From contig JBGASH010000188.1 of the NCBI GenBank assembly GCA_044229775.1, forward strand, positions 1-6,119: a stretch of 6,119 nt of DNA, written 5' to 3'. The DNA is from JAHEYG01 sp044229775. GTDB taxonomy: Bacteria; Bacteroidota; Bacteroidia; B-17B0; Aurantibacillaceae. Numbering within the stretch: the stretch's first letter is position 1; each line of letters begins with the position of its first letter. This document shows, in pieces, positions 1 through 6,119 of the stretch. The notes beneath the pieces are model-generated. The model was not told the origin of the DNA, did no database searches, and saw only the letters and a list, made by a program, of their open reading frames with translations. The translations under genes were made by a program, and so were the position numbers.

Positions 1-201
1 GTTGCCCTTAAGTTCTTTAAGAATCAAACCGGCGAACTTCGCTTCTACACCTTTGATGTACTTAAACAAAACAACAGCATACAACGTACTACTACCCAAA
101 CCTATATTGAAGATACGCAAACAAACATTTTACAGCGGTATTATATGCTGTCTTTTACCTATAATTTCAAAAAGTTCTACGAGAAAAATCAGGATAAATA
201 A
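1..201 (+). CDS. C-terminal end of an outer-membrane beta-barrel protein (partial)
   Basis: The frame is open from the first base and stops at TAA 199-201, giving the last 66 residues of a protein that begins left of the window. The segment alternates polar and hydrophobic residues like outer-membrane beta strands. It contains T-N-I-L-Q-R-Y-Y-M-L-S-F-T-Y-N-F-K-K-F close to the end, which resembles the closing strand of Bacteroidota barrel proteins of the TonB-receptor-like type (OMP_b-brl family). The plug, signal peptide and any carboxypeptidase-like N-terminal domain would lie outside, so substrate and exact family cannot be given. There is no convincing terminator after it: eight T at 215-222 have no stable stem in front. 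The barrel assignment is fairly sure, the subfamily is not. Confidence 0.72.
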   Translation, partial: VALKFFKNQTGELRFYTFDVLKQNNSIQRTTTQTYIEDTQTNILQRYYMLSFTYNFKKFYEKNQDK

Positions 202-313
202 CCGCTTATATGGCTTTTTTTTGTAATTTAGCTTCATCAATGAAACTCGCATTATCTATAGGAACTCAGGCCCAGCATATGGCGCAATGGTCGTGATCAT
301 TTTATAACACCTC

Positions 314-333
314 AATTCCGATAAACCGGAATT
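314..333. repeat. Perfect 7-bp inverted repeat upstream of hppD
   Basis: AATTCCG (314-320) and CGGAATT (327-333) are exact reverse complements separated by the six bases ATAAAC. The centre lies about 50 nt before the hppD ATG, in the 173-bp gap between the barrel gene and hppD. Its symmetry and position suit an operator for a dimeric regulator of tyrosine catabolism, but no regulator is identified. It is not followed by a T-run, so it is a poor terminator candidate. I found no convincing Bacteroidota promoter (TTTG spaced from TAnnTTTG) in the gap. Confidence 0.4.
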
Positions 334-374
334 CATCTCAAGATCATTCATTCTAAAATTTAAAATCAATTAAA

Positions 375-1535
375 ATGGCAAAAGAAGTAAAAAGTGTTAA
401 CTACGGACTTGAAAAAATATTTGAAGGTGCTCAGGATTTTCTTCCCCTTTTAGGTACCGATTACGTAGAATTTTATGTTGGCAACGCCAAACAATCGGCG
501 CATTTTTATAAAACCGCATTTGGGTTTCAGTCGTTAGCTTATTCGGGTTTAGAAACCGGGGTTAAGGATAAAGTATCTTATGTTTTAAAACAAGATAAGA
601 TCCGTTTGGTGCTTACAACCGCATTAAACAGTAACTCACCCATTGGCGAACATGTGAAAAAACACGGTGATGGCGTAAAGGTAATTGCCTTGTGGGTTGA
701 GGACGCGCGCAAAGCGTTTGAAGAAACAACCAAACGTGGGGCCAAACCATTTATGGAACCCATTGTTGAAAAGGACGAACACGGTGAAGTAGTACGTTCA
801 GGCATTTATACCTACGGCGAAACCGTTCATCTATTTGTAGAAAGAAAAAACTACAAAGGAACTTTTTTACCTGGCTTTGTTGAATGGAAAAGCGATTACA
901 ATCCAACGCCCGTAGGTTTAAAATTCATTGACCACATGGTAGGCAATGTTGGTTGGAATCAAATGAACGAAACGGTTAAATGGTATGAAGACGTAATGGG
1001 CTTTGTGAATTTTTTAAGTTTCGACGACAAACAAATTACCACCGAATATTCGGCCTTAATGAGTAAGGTGATGAGTAATGGTAATGGCCGTATTAAATTC
1101 CCCATTAACGAGCCGGCAAAAGGTAAGAAGAAATCACAAATTGAAGAGTATATTGATTTTTATGAAAGTGCAGGTGTGCAGCATTTAGCTTTAGCTACCG
1201 ACGATATCATTAAAACCGTTTCGCAACTGAAAGCGCGAGGCGTTGAGTTTTTACCGCCGCCGCCACAAGCGTATTACGATGATGTACCAAAACGTTTGGG
1301 TGTACATCGCGATATGATGAAAGAGGACATTAAAGAATTACAAAAACTTTCTATACTGGTTGATGCCGATGAAGAAGGCTATTTACTACAGATCTTTACC
1401 AAACCGGTTGAAGACCGTCCTACCCTATTCTATGAGATCATTCAGCGTATGGGTGCCAGAGGGTTTGGCGCGGGTAATTTTAAAGCTTTGTTTGAAAGCA
1501 TTGAGCGCGAACAAGCTTTAAGAGGAACGTTGTAG
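375..1535 (+). CDS. hppD: 4-hydroxyphenylpyruvate dioxygenase
   Basis: This non-heme Fe(II) enzyme converts 4-hydroxyphenylpyruvate and O2 to homogentisate and CO2, the second step of tyrosine breakdown, in the cytoplasm. The 386 residues are close to the usual family length. An N-terminal VOC fold (about 27-155) is followed by the catalytic VOC fold (about 183-355). The three iron ligands expected for the family are visible: His187 in F-I-D-H-M-V-G-N, His270 in G-V-Q-H-L-A-L, and Glu354 in L-F-Y-E-I-I-Q-R. The typical substrate-site segment K-F-P-I-N-E-P (241-247) and the C-terminal signature G-F-G-A-G-N-F-K-A-L-F-E (363-374), which lies over the active site, are intact. The ATG at 375 follows an A/T-rich leader without a Shine-Dalgarno sequence, as is usual in Bacteroidota, and gives the standard N-terminus. 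The gene looks complete. A small exported-protein gene follows after 17 nt and may be cotranscribed. The next pathway gene, homogentisate dioxygenase, is not in the window. Confidence 0.97.
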   Translation: MAKEVKSVNYGLEKIFEGAQDFLPLLGTDYVEFYVGNAKQSAHFYKTAFGFQSLAYSGLETGVKDKVSYVLKQDKIRLVLTTALNSNSPIGEHVKKHGDGVKVIALWVEDARKAFEETTKRGAKPFMEPIVEKDEHGEVVRSGIYTYGETVHLFVERKNYKGTFLPGFVEWKSDYNPTPVGLKFIDHMVGNVGWNQMNETVKWYEDVMGFVNFLSFDDKQITTEYSALMSKVMSNGNGRIKFPINEPAKGKKKSQIEEYIDFYESAGVQHLALATDDIIKTVSQLKARGVEFLPPPPQAYYDDVPKRLGVHRDMMKEDIKELQKLSILVDADEEGYLLQIFTKPVEDRPTLFYEIIQRMGARGFGAGNFKALFESIEREQALRGTL

Positions 1536-1563
1536 TTTATAGCCTATAGTTTATGGTTTATAG
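1534..1563. repeat. Three copies of a GTTTATRG-type short repeat at a gene junction
   Basis: AGTTTATAG (1534-1542), AGTTTATGG (1548-1556) and GGTTTATAG (1555-1563) form an imperfect direct repeat; the last two copies overlap. The block contains the last bases of the hppD stop codon and the start codon of the next gene. Its origin is unknown; slippage or a small dispersed intergenic repeat are both possible. It makes the start of the downstream gene less certain. Confidence 0.5.
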
Positions 1564-1978
1564 ATTCAAATTCATAAAAACTTTATTTACTTTTTTGTTT
1601 CTAGTTATTTCTATTGGCGCTTTTTCGCAGGAAGAAAAGTATAAGGAGAATGTTTTTGATGTACTCAGCGATGGGCAACGTAAAGATTGGACGAAGGCCA
1701 AAGACAATTGGCAACAAACTTACTTTCTTCCTTTCCTCAAAAAACAGAAAATAAAAATGAGTTGCGCTTCATGCGCCAGCGTTTACATTAACGTTAGTTT
1801 TGAAGTAATGGATGATGGCCATGCCCATGCAAAAGTTGTATGGACCAAAAAATGCGGGAGTGAATTTAGCGCTAAGCAAATAAAAGAACTCGAAAAATTG
1901 TTGTATAATTTTCAATTTATGCCAGGGCTATATAATACTAAGTTTATTGCCAGGCTTGGTACTTCATTGAAATGTTAA
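1553..1978 (+). CDS. Small exported protein with conserved-looking Cys/His residues, function unknown
   Basis: I do not recognise this 141-residue protein. The N-terminus looks like a Sec signal peptide: basic residues (R4, K6, K9), a hydrophobic stretch at about 10-22, and a plausible signal peptidase I cut after A-F-S (23-25) before Q26. The mature part of about 116 residues has a C-x-x-C pair (Cys71, Cys74), a H-x-H pair (His90, His92), Cys101 and a C-terminal Cys141, suited to metal binding or disulfides. A strand-strand-helix-strand pattern from about 76, with F-M-P-G-x-x-N-x-K (122-130), recalls distantly the C-terminal domain of TonB-like proteins; this is only a resemblance. The start is the first ATG after an in-frame TAG at 1547-1549 and lies in a short repeat; no later Met could still supply a signal peptide. 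It sits 17 nt after hppD and ends 11 bp from the convergent hmuV. A real gene is likely because the signal peptide is well formed. Confidence 0.72.
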   Translation: MVYRFKFIKTLFTFLFLVISIGAFSQEEKYKENVFDVLSDGQRKDWTKAKDNWQQTYFLPFLKKQKIKMSCASCASVYINVSFEVMDDGHAHAKVVWTKKCGSEFSAKQIKELEKLLYNFQFMPGLYNTKFIARLGTSLKC

Positions 1979-1989
1979 AATATCAACTA

Positions 1990-2766
1990 TTAATTAAAGA
2001 ATAAATAAACAGATTCCTTTTCATAATGAATTATAGGGTCTAATTGATATGCCTTCTTAACATTTTCTTTGGTTAATACTTCTTTTACTTCTCCCGAAGC
2101 CAATACTCTTCCTTGATTTAACAATATTATCTTTCCTGCAAATTTAGCTGCAAGATTGAGATCATGTACCACTCCAATTACCAGCATATCTTTACTTTTT
2201 AGTAATTCCAAAACCTTGTTCATGAAATCAAACTGGTAACGTACATCCAAAAAAGTGAGGGGTTCGTCAAGTATTAAATACCGGTGAGAGTTAGTTAAGG
2301 GATACCAGATTTGCGAAACGATCCGTGCAAAATGAACTCTTTGTTTTTCACCCCCGCTTAAGGTAACATAATTCCTATTGGCCATGTCCAATACATCAAA
2401 AAACCGCATCGCTTCTTCACATGCCAACTCATCCTTTTGCGTTGGTTTACCCGAATAATGAGGATACCTTCCCATCATCACTATTTCCCTAACGGTCAAA
2501 GGAAACGTTAATTCAATGTTTTGTGACAATACAGCCCTTACCCTTGCCAACTCTCCAATAGAAAATGTTTCCAGATCTTTTTCGCCGTAAAAAACCGATC
2601 CTTGATTTGCTTTGATCTGTTTACAAATTATTTTTACAAGAGTGGATTTCCCTGCGCCGTTAGGTCCAATAATAATATTAAGTTTGCCTGTTTCAAAATG
2701 CACCGACACATCATCAAGAAGCACCTTGCTATCTACCTTATAAGTTATATTATTTACTTTAAGCAT
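1990..2766 (-). CDS. hmuV: ABC transporter ATP-binding protein, heme-uptake (HmuV) type
   Basis: This is the cytoplasmic ATPase that powers the FecCD-type permease encoded just upstream. The 258 residues are the normal length. All nucleotide-binding motifs are present: Walker A G-P-N-G-A-G-K-S-T (34-42), Q-loop Gln82, signature L-S-G-G-E (136-140), Walker B Y-L-I-L-D-E (163-168) and H-loop His201. The stretch T-F-P-L-T-V-R-E-I-V-M-M-G-R-Y-P-H (87-103) and K-Q-R-V-H-F-A-R after the signature resemble HmuV more than generic siderophore ATPases. After Walker B the usual T-S-A-L-D is L-T-F-L-D, which keeps the D-loop Asp. The start codon overlaps the permease stop by one base (TGATG, 2768-2764 on the minus strand), so translation is likely coupled. 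The gene is last in its operon and ends 11 bp from the convergent exported-protein gene. The ATPase call is firm; heme specificity is inferred. Confidence 0.93.
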   Translation of the reverse strand: MLKVNNITYKVDSKVLLDDVSVHFETGKLNIIIGPNGAGKSTLVKIICKQIKANQGSVFYGEKDLETFSIGELARVRAVLSQNIELTFPLTVREIVMMGRYPHYSGKPTQKDELACEEAMRFFDVLDMANRNYVTLSGGEKQRVHFARIVSQIWYPLTNSHRYLILDEPLTFLDVRYQFDFMNKVLELLKSKDMLVIGVVHDLNLAAKFAGKIILLNQGRVLASGEVKEVLTKENVKKAYQLDPIIHYEKESVYLFFN

Positions 2767-3800
2767 CAGAAAAAATAATCCTTTCTTCTTAATAAGATAA
2801 TAAATACCGGTACACCAACGAACGAAGTAACAATACCAATAGGCAGTTCGGCAGGCCTTAAAAGCATACGTGATAAAAGGTCAGCTACACTTAGTAAAAT
2901 ACCCCCAAGCAACACACTGTTTTGAATTAAGAATCTGTTATCTGACCCATTGAGTATTCTTAACAAATGTGGCACGATTAAACCAACGAAACTGATCACC
3001 CCAACAAACGCCGTTGCAACAGCAACCATTATAACATTAATTAAAATCACAACCAACTTTAAACGTTTAACATTAATGCCCAGAAATTGTGCTTCTTCTT
3101 CGCCTATCATAAGGGCATTAAGATGTTTGGAAAATCTTAGAGCAATAATTGTACAAATACTTGTGGTAACGCCGATGATAACAACAGAATGCCAATTAGC
3201 TCCTGATAAAGTACCTAAACTCCAGAAAGTAATTGACCGGGCCTGCGGATCACGCGCGATATAAGAAAGGAAACCGACGGCACTAAGGAATAAGGCATTA
3301 ATAGCAATACCCGTAAGAAGCAAAGTAACAATAGTACTTTTACCGGTTTGCTTGGATTGAGCAAGAACAAAAACAAGAGCCGTAGAAAAAATGGCGCCTG
3401 TACACGCTGCAAATGGTAAGGTCCATTCACCGGCATTAAAATTAAATGTGGCTCCTAATACAAAATAAAGCGCGGCGCCGAATGCTGCTCCACTGGATGT
3501 TCCTACAAGGCCGGGTTCTACAATTGGATTGCGAAACAGCGCTTGCATCAAAACCCCACCAACAGCTAAACTGGCCCCAACCAACAAACAAAGGATGGCT
3601 CTTGGTAATCGTATTTCCACAAATATCCTTTCATTCAAATTCATACTCTCGGGGGATGTAAAGCATTTTCTAAGAGAAGAAAAGATCTCATCTAAACTAA
3701 TATACACCGCACCGTACCTCGCTGATAAAAGAGTTACTATTATAAAAAGAATAACAAGAATTAAAAATGTTCCTTTGTATTGCTTATTGGCCGCTGCCAT
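2766..3800 (-). CDS. hmuU: ABC transporter permease, FecCD family, heme-uptake (HmuU) type
   Basis: This inner-membrane subunit is expected to form a homodimeric channel that receives substrate from the lipoprotein and is driven by the adjacent ATPase. With the chosen start it has 344 residues, normal for FecCD permeases, and about nine to ten hydrophobic membrane segments from residue 11 to 337. Family motifs are L-P-R (65-67), L-M-Q-A-L-F-R-N-P (84-92), E-P-G-L-V-G-T-S-S-G (95-104), the coupling region G-E-E-E-A-Q-F-L-G (233-241), F-V-G-L-I-V-P-H-L-L-R (271-281) and E-L-P-I-G (318-322). An in-frame ATG at 3869 would add 23 residues overlapping the lipoprotein gene by 86 nt. I prefer ATG 3800, which gives M-A-A-A-N directly before the first membrane helix and a 17-nt overlap with the lipoprotein gene. 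The gene overlaps hmuV by one base. The family is certain, the substrate is inferred. Confidence 0.92.
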   Translation of the reverse strand: MAAANKQYKGTFLILVILFIIVTLLSARYGAVYISLDEIFSSLRKCFTSPESMNLNERIFVEIRLPRAILCLLVGASLAVGGVLMQALFRNPIVEPGLVGTSSGAAFGAALYFVLGATFNFNAGEWTLPFAACTGAIFSTALVFVLAQSKQTGKSTIVTLLLTGIAINALFLSAVGFLSYIARDPQARSITFWSLGTLSGANWHSVVIIGVTTSICTIIALRFSKHLNALMIGEEEAQFLGINVKRLKLVVILINVIMVAVATAFVGVISFVGLIVPHLLRILNGSDNRFLIQNSVLLGGILLSVADLLSRMLLRPAELPIGIVTSFVGVPVFIILLRRKDYFF

Positions 3801-4671
3801 CCTGATGAATAAGTTTTTGAAGTTTAAGTGTATTTTCTCCTGTTCTTGGACCCAAATAGATAATATCATGTTCTTCTATCCGGTAAATACGATTGTTCTT
3901 TGCAGCTTTTGTACTTCCTATACCCGGCAATTCCTTTATTTTTTCAGGCGATCCCAATCTGTCATAACCAAAGTCGGTCAGTAAAATAACATCCGGATCA
4001 GATTTTGTTACGATCTCGGCCGACATTTGCTTCATCCTTGACGTATCCTGTATAGCCATTGTACCTCCGGCCCATTCGATCATTTTCCCGGCTGCTCCCA
4101 TTTTTGAGATCACCATATAAATATTGGAAGCTCTTCCAAAATGGATAATCAGAACTTTAGGAATATTATTCGCATATTGTTTAGCGGACTCCAAAGCCAC
4201 TTTCATATCGGCATCTAGTTTGGCGCACAGCGAATCTGCCCTTGCTTCTTTATGAAAATAAACCCCCATTTCACGAATAAGATTTTTTGCACCTTCTATA
4301 TCGTTACTTTTCGATTCAAAATCCTTCATTGGAATCTTCAGATCTTCCAGTTGCTTTGTAATATGTTCCGGACCCATATTCTTTACTCCCCCTCTTAAAA
4401 TAAGCGTTGGTTTTGCTGCCAACATTCCTTCCAAACTAAGGGCCCTGTGATAACCAACCGTTGGCAATTTTTTAACTTCGGGCGGATATACGCTTGACAC
4501 ATCAACGGCCACAAGATCCTGTTCAGCTCCTAAAGCGTAAATAATTTCGGTATATTGTTTAGAAACACAAACAATTCGTTCTTTTTGTTTTTCCTTTTTA
4601 TCTTCGTTAGCAAATCGGCCACAACTCAAAAATAAACTGGTTGCGCCAATCAGAATAATTGATTTTTTCAT
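3784..4671 (-). CDS. hmuT: Periplasmic substrate-binding lipoprotein, heme (HmuT) type
   Basis: This is the capture component of the ABC importer: it binds substrate released by the outer-membrane receptor and delivers it to the permease. The 295 residues match class III binding proteins of the heme/B12/siderophore group. The N-terminus is a lipoprotein signal, M-K-K then a hydrophobic core and S-L-F-L-S-C with Cys17 as lipidation site. HmuT-like features are Y-T-E-I-I-Y-A-L-G-A (40-49), V-D-V-S-S-V-Y-P (56-63), V-G-Y-H-R-A-L-S-L-E-G (72-82) and L-G-P-R-T-G-E near the end (273-279). Tyr74 in the G-Y-x-R segment is, as I recall the family, where the heme-ligating tyrosine of ShuT/PhuT-type proteins lies; this position is inferred, not aligned. 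The ATG follows an A/T-rich leader, 14 nt after a strong stem-loop that separates it from the receptor gene. Its end overlaps hmuU by 17 nt. A vitamin B12 (BtuF-like) or siderophore role is the main alternative. Confidence 0.88.
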   Translation of the reverse strand: MKKSIILIGATSLFLSCGRFANEDKKEKQKERIVCVSKQYTEIIYALGAEQDLVAVDVSSVYPPEVKKLPTVGYHRALSLEGMLAAKPTLILRGGVKNMGPEHITKQLEDLKIPMKDFESKSNDIEGAKNLIREMGVYFHKEARADSLCAKLDADMKVALESAKQYANNIPKVLIIHFGRASNIYMVISKMGAAGKMIEWAGGTMAIQDTSRMKQMSAEIVTKSDPDVILLTDFGYDRLGSPEKIKELPGIGSTKAAKNNRIYRIEEHDIIYLGPRTGENTLKLQKLIHQDGSGQ

Positions 4672-4685
4672 ACTAGATTTATTAA

Positions 4686-4714
4686 AAAGGCAGCCCGGGA
4701 TTAAGGCTGCCTTT
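4686..4714 (-). terminator. Stem-loop with U-run between receptor and hmuT
   Basis: Positions 4686-4695 and 4705-4714 are perfect reverse complements (10-bp stem with a GGCAGCC core and a 9-nt loop). Read on the minus strand, the stem ends in TTTTT (4688-4684), the form of an intrinsic terminator or a transcript-end stabiliser for the receptor mRNA. It starts 10 nt after the receptor stop codon and ends 14 nt before the hmuT ATG. On the plus strand only three T belong to the stem and no U-run follows, so the minus-strand reading is preferred. Whether it stops transcription fully or only partly is unknown. Confidence 0.75.
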
Positions 4715-4724
4715 CAGGTCAATA

Positions 4725-6119
4725 TTAAAATATGTATTTTACATTTAAGCCCCCAAAGTAATTGGCTTTATTAGGAGCCGGCATATACGCATCGGGAAGC
4801 TGGTTCAAAAAGACCATGTAGTAATACTGGGTATTTGTCATATTGGTCGCACCGAAATAGGCGTCTATATCCAGATGTTTAAAGAATAAATAGTGAATTC
4901 CTATTTTCGAGTTCAGAAGACTATAGCTTTTTGTCTTGTTCAAACCATCTGAAGTAAACGGCATTGCATCTCTATAAGAATAATTCACATTGGCATAAAT
5001 ACCAAATTTTGTCTCAATATCAACACCAGCATTCGCCGTTACTGGAGGAACTCCTGCAACGGCTTTTCCGCTATAATCTGTTTCTATAATGTTCTTCTTC
5101 GTTGCATCAAGTGTTTGAAGCTTAAAATCTACATACTTAAATTCAGAATAACAAAAATTCACAAAAGGCTTAACAGCTCTAAAGAAACCTTTATTTGATC
5201 TATAGGCAGTGTATTTTACCAAAAACTCCAATCCTTTATTGTCAAGAGAACCACCGTTAGCCATGTAAGAATAGGCCGTACCCACTGCCGGCGGATTTAA
5301 AGGGACAGCAATTGCGGTCATTTTGTCGGAAAATATTGCATTAAACACTGCGATTTGATATTGCAACTTGTCTTTTAGTAACGATCCTTTTGTGCCAAAC
5401 TCATATTGATTTCCGATCTCAGGTCTAAGCCCATTGTTTACTTCCCCTGTTGTAGGAATATAAAAATACGCGCTCGTTGGGGCTTTATATCCTTTGCTGT
5501 AGGATGCGTAAATTGATAATTGCTTGCTAAATACCTTATTCAAAGCGATGTGCGGCGAAACAAGGTTATTATAGGAAGCCGAATATTTGGTAGGAATCTT
5601 TGTTACGGGCTTATTATTGGCGGCTACATAAAGTCGGTCGTACAATAATATATCCATGTTGCTCATTCCAACACCCGCTGTTAATGCAAAATCATAAGGC
5701 ATTTTTAATGTCCATTCAGAAAATACCGACCACGTTTTTGATATAGTTGCTTTATTACTGGTAATACTTCCGGGGATATTATACCCACTGAGATTCGCGC
5801 TATCTTTCACCATAGCATAACCAATGGATTGTGCATCCTGCCTTTGAGCCTCAATGCCTGTTATACTGGAAAGATTAAATCCCTTTTTCAGATCAAAATT
5901 GAGATCTATAGTTGACCTTGTACCATAGTTAACAGGAATTTTTTCAGTCCAACCACCTGCCGAACTTACATCACTATATATTCCACTTCCAAAAATAGAT
6001 GTTGTATTTGATATGTTTTTACAGAACTTGTATGTATGTGCAAGACCGCCTCTATAACTTATAACGTGTGAATGTGCATTGTTATTGATATAAGAAGGGT
6101 TACCTGAATAATTCAACGT
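4725..6119 (-). CDS. TonB-dependent outer-membrane receptor, C-terminal part (partial)
   Basis: The frame is open to the right edge of the window and stops at TAA 4727-4725, giving 464 C-terminal residues. No start codon is claimed: the first visible codons are ACG TTG inside a barrel region, and signal peptide, plug and TonB box lie outside. The segment shows repeated amphipathic strands with aromatic ends. It has a family-typical extracellular region with G-Y-K-A-P-T (about 210-215 of the visible part) and G-L-R-P-E-I-G-N-Q-Y-E-F-G (230-242), equivalent to the FRAP and NPNLxPE-type stretches of iron and heme receptors. Near the end are G-A-T-N-M-T-N-T-Q-Y-Y and a terminal strand closing with Phe, as expected for BAM recognition. 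The downstream genes for a heme-type ABC importer suggest that it takes heme or another iron- or cobalt-containing compound across the outer membrane. The receptor family is firm; the ligand cannot be told from this part. Confidence 0.92.
   Translation of the reverse strand, partial: TLNYSGNPSYINNNAHSHVISYRGGLAHTYKFCKNISNTTSIFGSGIYSDVSSAGGWTEKIPVNYGTRSTIDLNFDLKKGFNLSSITGIEAQRQDAQSIGYAMVKDSANLSGYNIPGSITSNKATISKTWSVFSEWTLKMPYDFALTAGVGMSNMDILLYDRLYVAANNKPVTKIPTKYSASYNNLVSPHIALNKVFSKQLSIYASYSKGYKAPTSAYFYIPTTGEVNNGLRPEIGNQYEFGTKGSLLKDKLQYQIAVFNAIFSDKMTAIAVPLNPPAVGTAYSYMANGGSLDNKGLEFLVKYTAYRSNKGFFRAVKPFVNFCYSEFKYVDFKLQTLDATKKNIIETDYSGKAVAGVPPVTANAGVDIETKFGIYANVNYSYRDAMPFTSDGLNKTKSYSLLNSKIGIHYLFFKHLDIDAYFGATNMTNTQYYYMVFLNQLPDAYMPAPNKANYFGGLNVKYIF

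Noticed and set aside
201..223. T-run at 215-222 as an intrinsic terminator of the barrel gene
   Set aside because: No stable stem lies directly before the T-run.
2..226. 74-codon plus-strand open frame at the left edge
   Set aside because: It overlaps, in another frame, the better supported C-terminus of a beta-barrel protein (1-201), and its translation looks like no protein.
220..231. TTTG (220-223) and TAATTTAG (224-231) as a Bacteroidota promoter for hppD
   Set aside because: The two elements are adjacent instead of about 19 bp apart and the second has a mismatch to TAnnTTTG.
240..296. 18-codon open frame in the hppD leader (ATG at 240)
   Set aside because: It is very short, with no sign of translation and no recognisable leader-peptide character such as a run of Tyr or Phe codons.
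578..805. 75-codon minus-strand open frame
   Set aside because: It lies fully inside hppD on the opposite strand; hppD is well supported by its catalytic motifs.
2253..2282. L-T-F-L-D in place of T-S-A-L-D after Walker B in hmuV as a defect
   Set aside because: The D-loop Asp and all catalytic motifs are kept, and I recall similar variants in Bacteroidota homologs, so this is likely normal variation.
3529..3984. 151-codon plus-strand open frame opposite hmuT and hmuU
   Set aside because: Its translation has no domain character, while both genes on the other strand are clear family members, so it is a shadow frame. The same holds for plus-strand frames at 2950-3264 and 3446-3661 and the minus-strand frame at 3215-3436.
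6114..6116. TTG near the right edge as the start of the receptor gene
   Set aside because: The frame continues to the edge and the sequence there is already barrel, without signal peptide or plug, so the gene is cut by the window.

Overview
This A+T-rich window looks like ordinary chromosome from a member of the Bacteroidota. A Sphingobacteriia, Chitinophagia or Flavobacteriia type is likely, but the genus cannot be fixed. The signs are two outer-membrane beta-barrel proteins with C-termini typical of that phylum, A/T-rich leaders without a Shine-Dalgarno sequence in front of hppD and the lipoprotein gene, and a 4-hydroxyphenylpyruvate dioxygenase of the kind I recall from this phylum.

Left part, plus strand (1-1978): the last 66 codons of an outer-membrane beta-barrel protein run in from the left edge. 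A 173-bp non-coding stretch with a perfect inverted repeat follows, then a complete hppD (tyrosine catabolism, 375-1535). Seventeen bases after hppD, inside a small TTTATAG-type repeat, begins a gene for a small exported cysteine- and histidine-containing protein of unknown function (1553-1978).

Right part, minus strand (1990-6119), convergent with the left part: read in its own direction, it starts with a TonB-dependent outer-membrane receptor whose N-terminal part lies beyond the window. A strong stem-loop with a short U-run follows. Next come a substrate-binding lipoprotein (HmuT type), a FecCD-family permease (HmuU type) and an ABC ATPase (HmuV type). The three ABC genes overlap or touch (17-nt and 1-nt overlaps), so they are almost certainly one transcription and translation unit. 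Together the four proteins make a complete import route: receptor across the outer membrane, lipoprotein capture in the periplasm, then ATP-driven transport across the inner membrane. Heme is the best-supported cargo from family resemblance; cobalamin or a ferric siderophore is not excluded.

I see no RNA gene, CRISPR array, insertion sequence, phage gene or clear frameshift. I did not find a new system. The items most worth a second look are the stem-loop 14 nt before the lipoprotein start, the small exported Cys/His protein, and the inverted repeat upstream of hppD.
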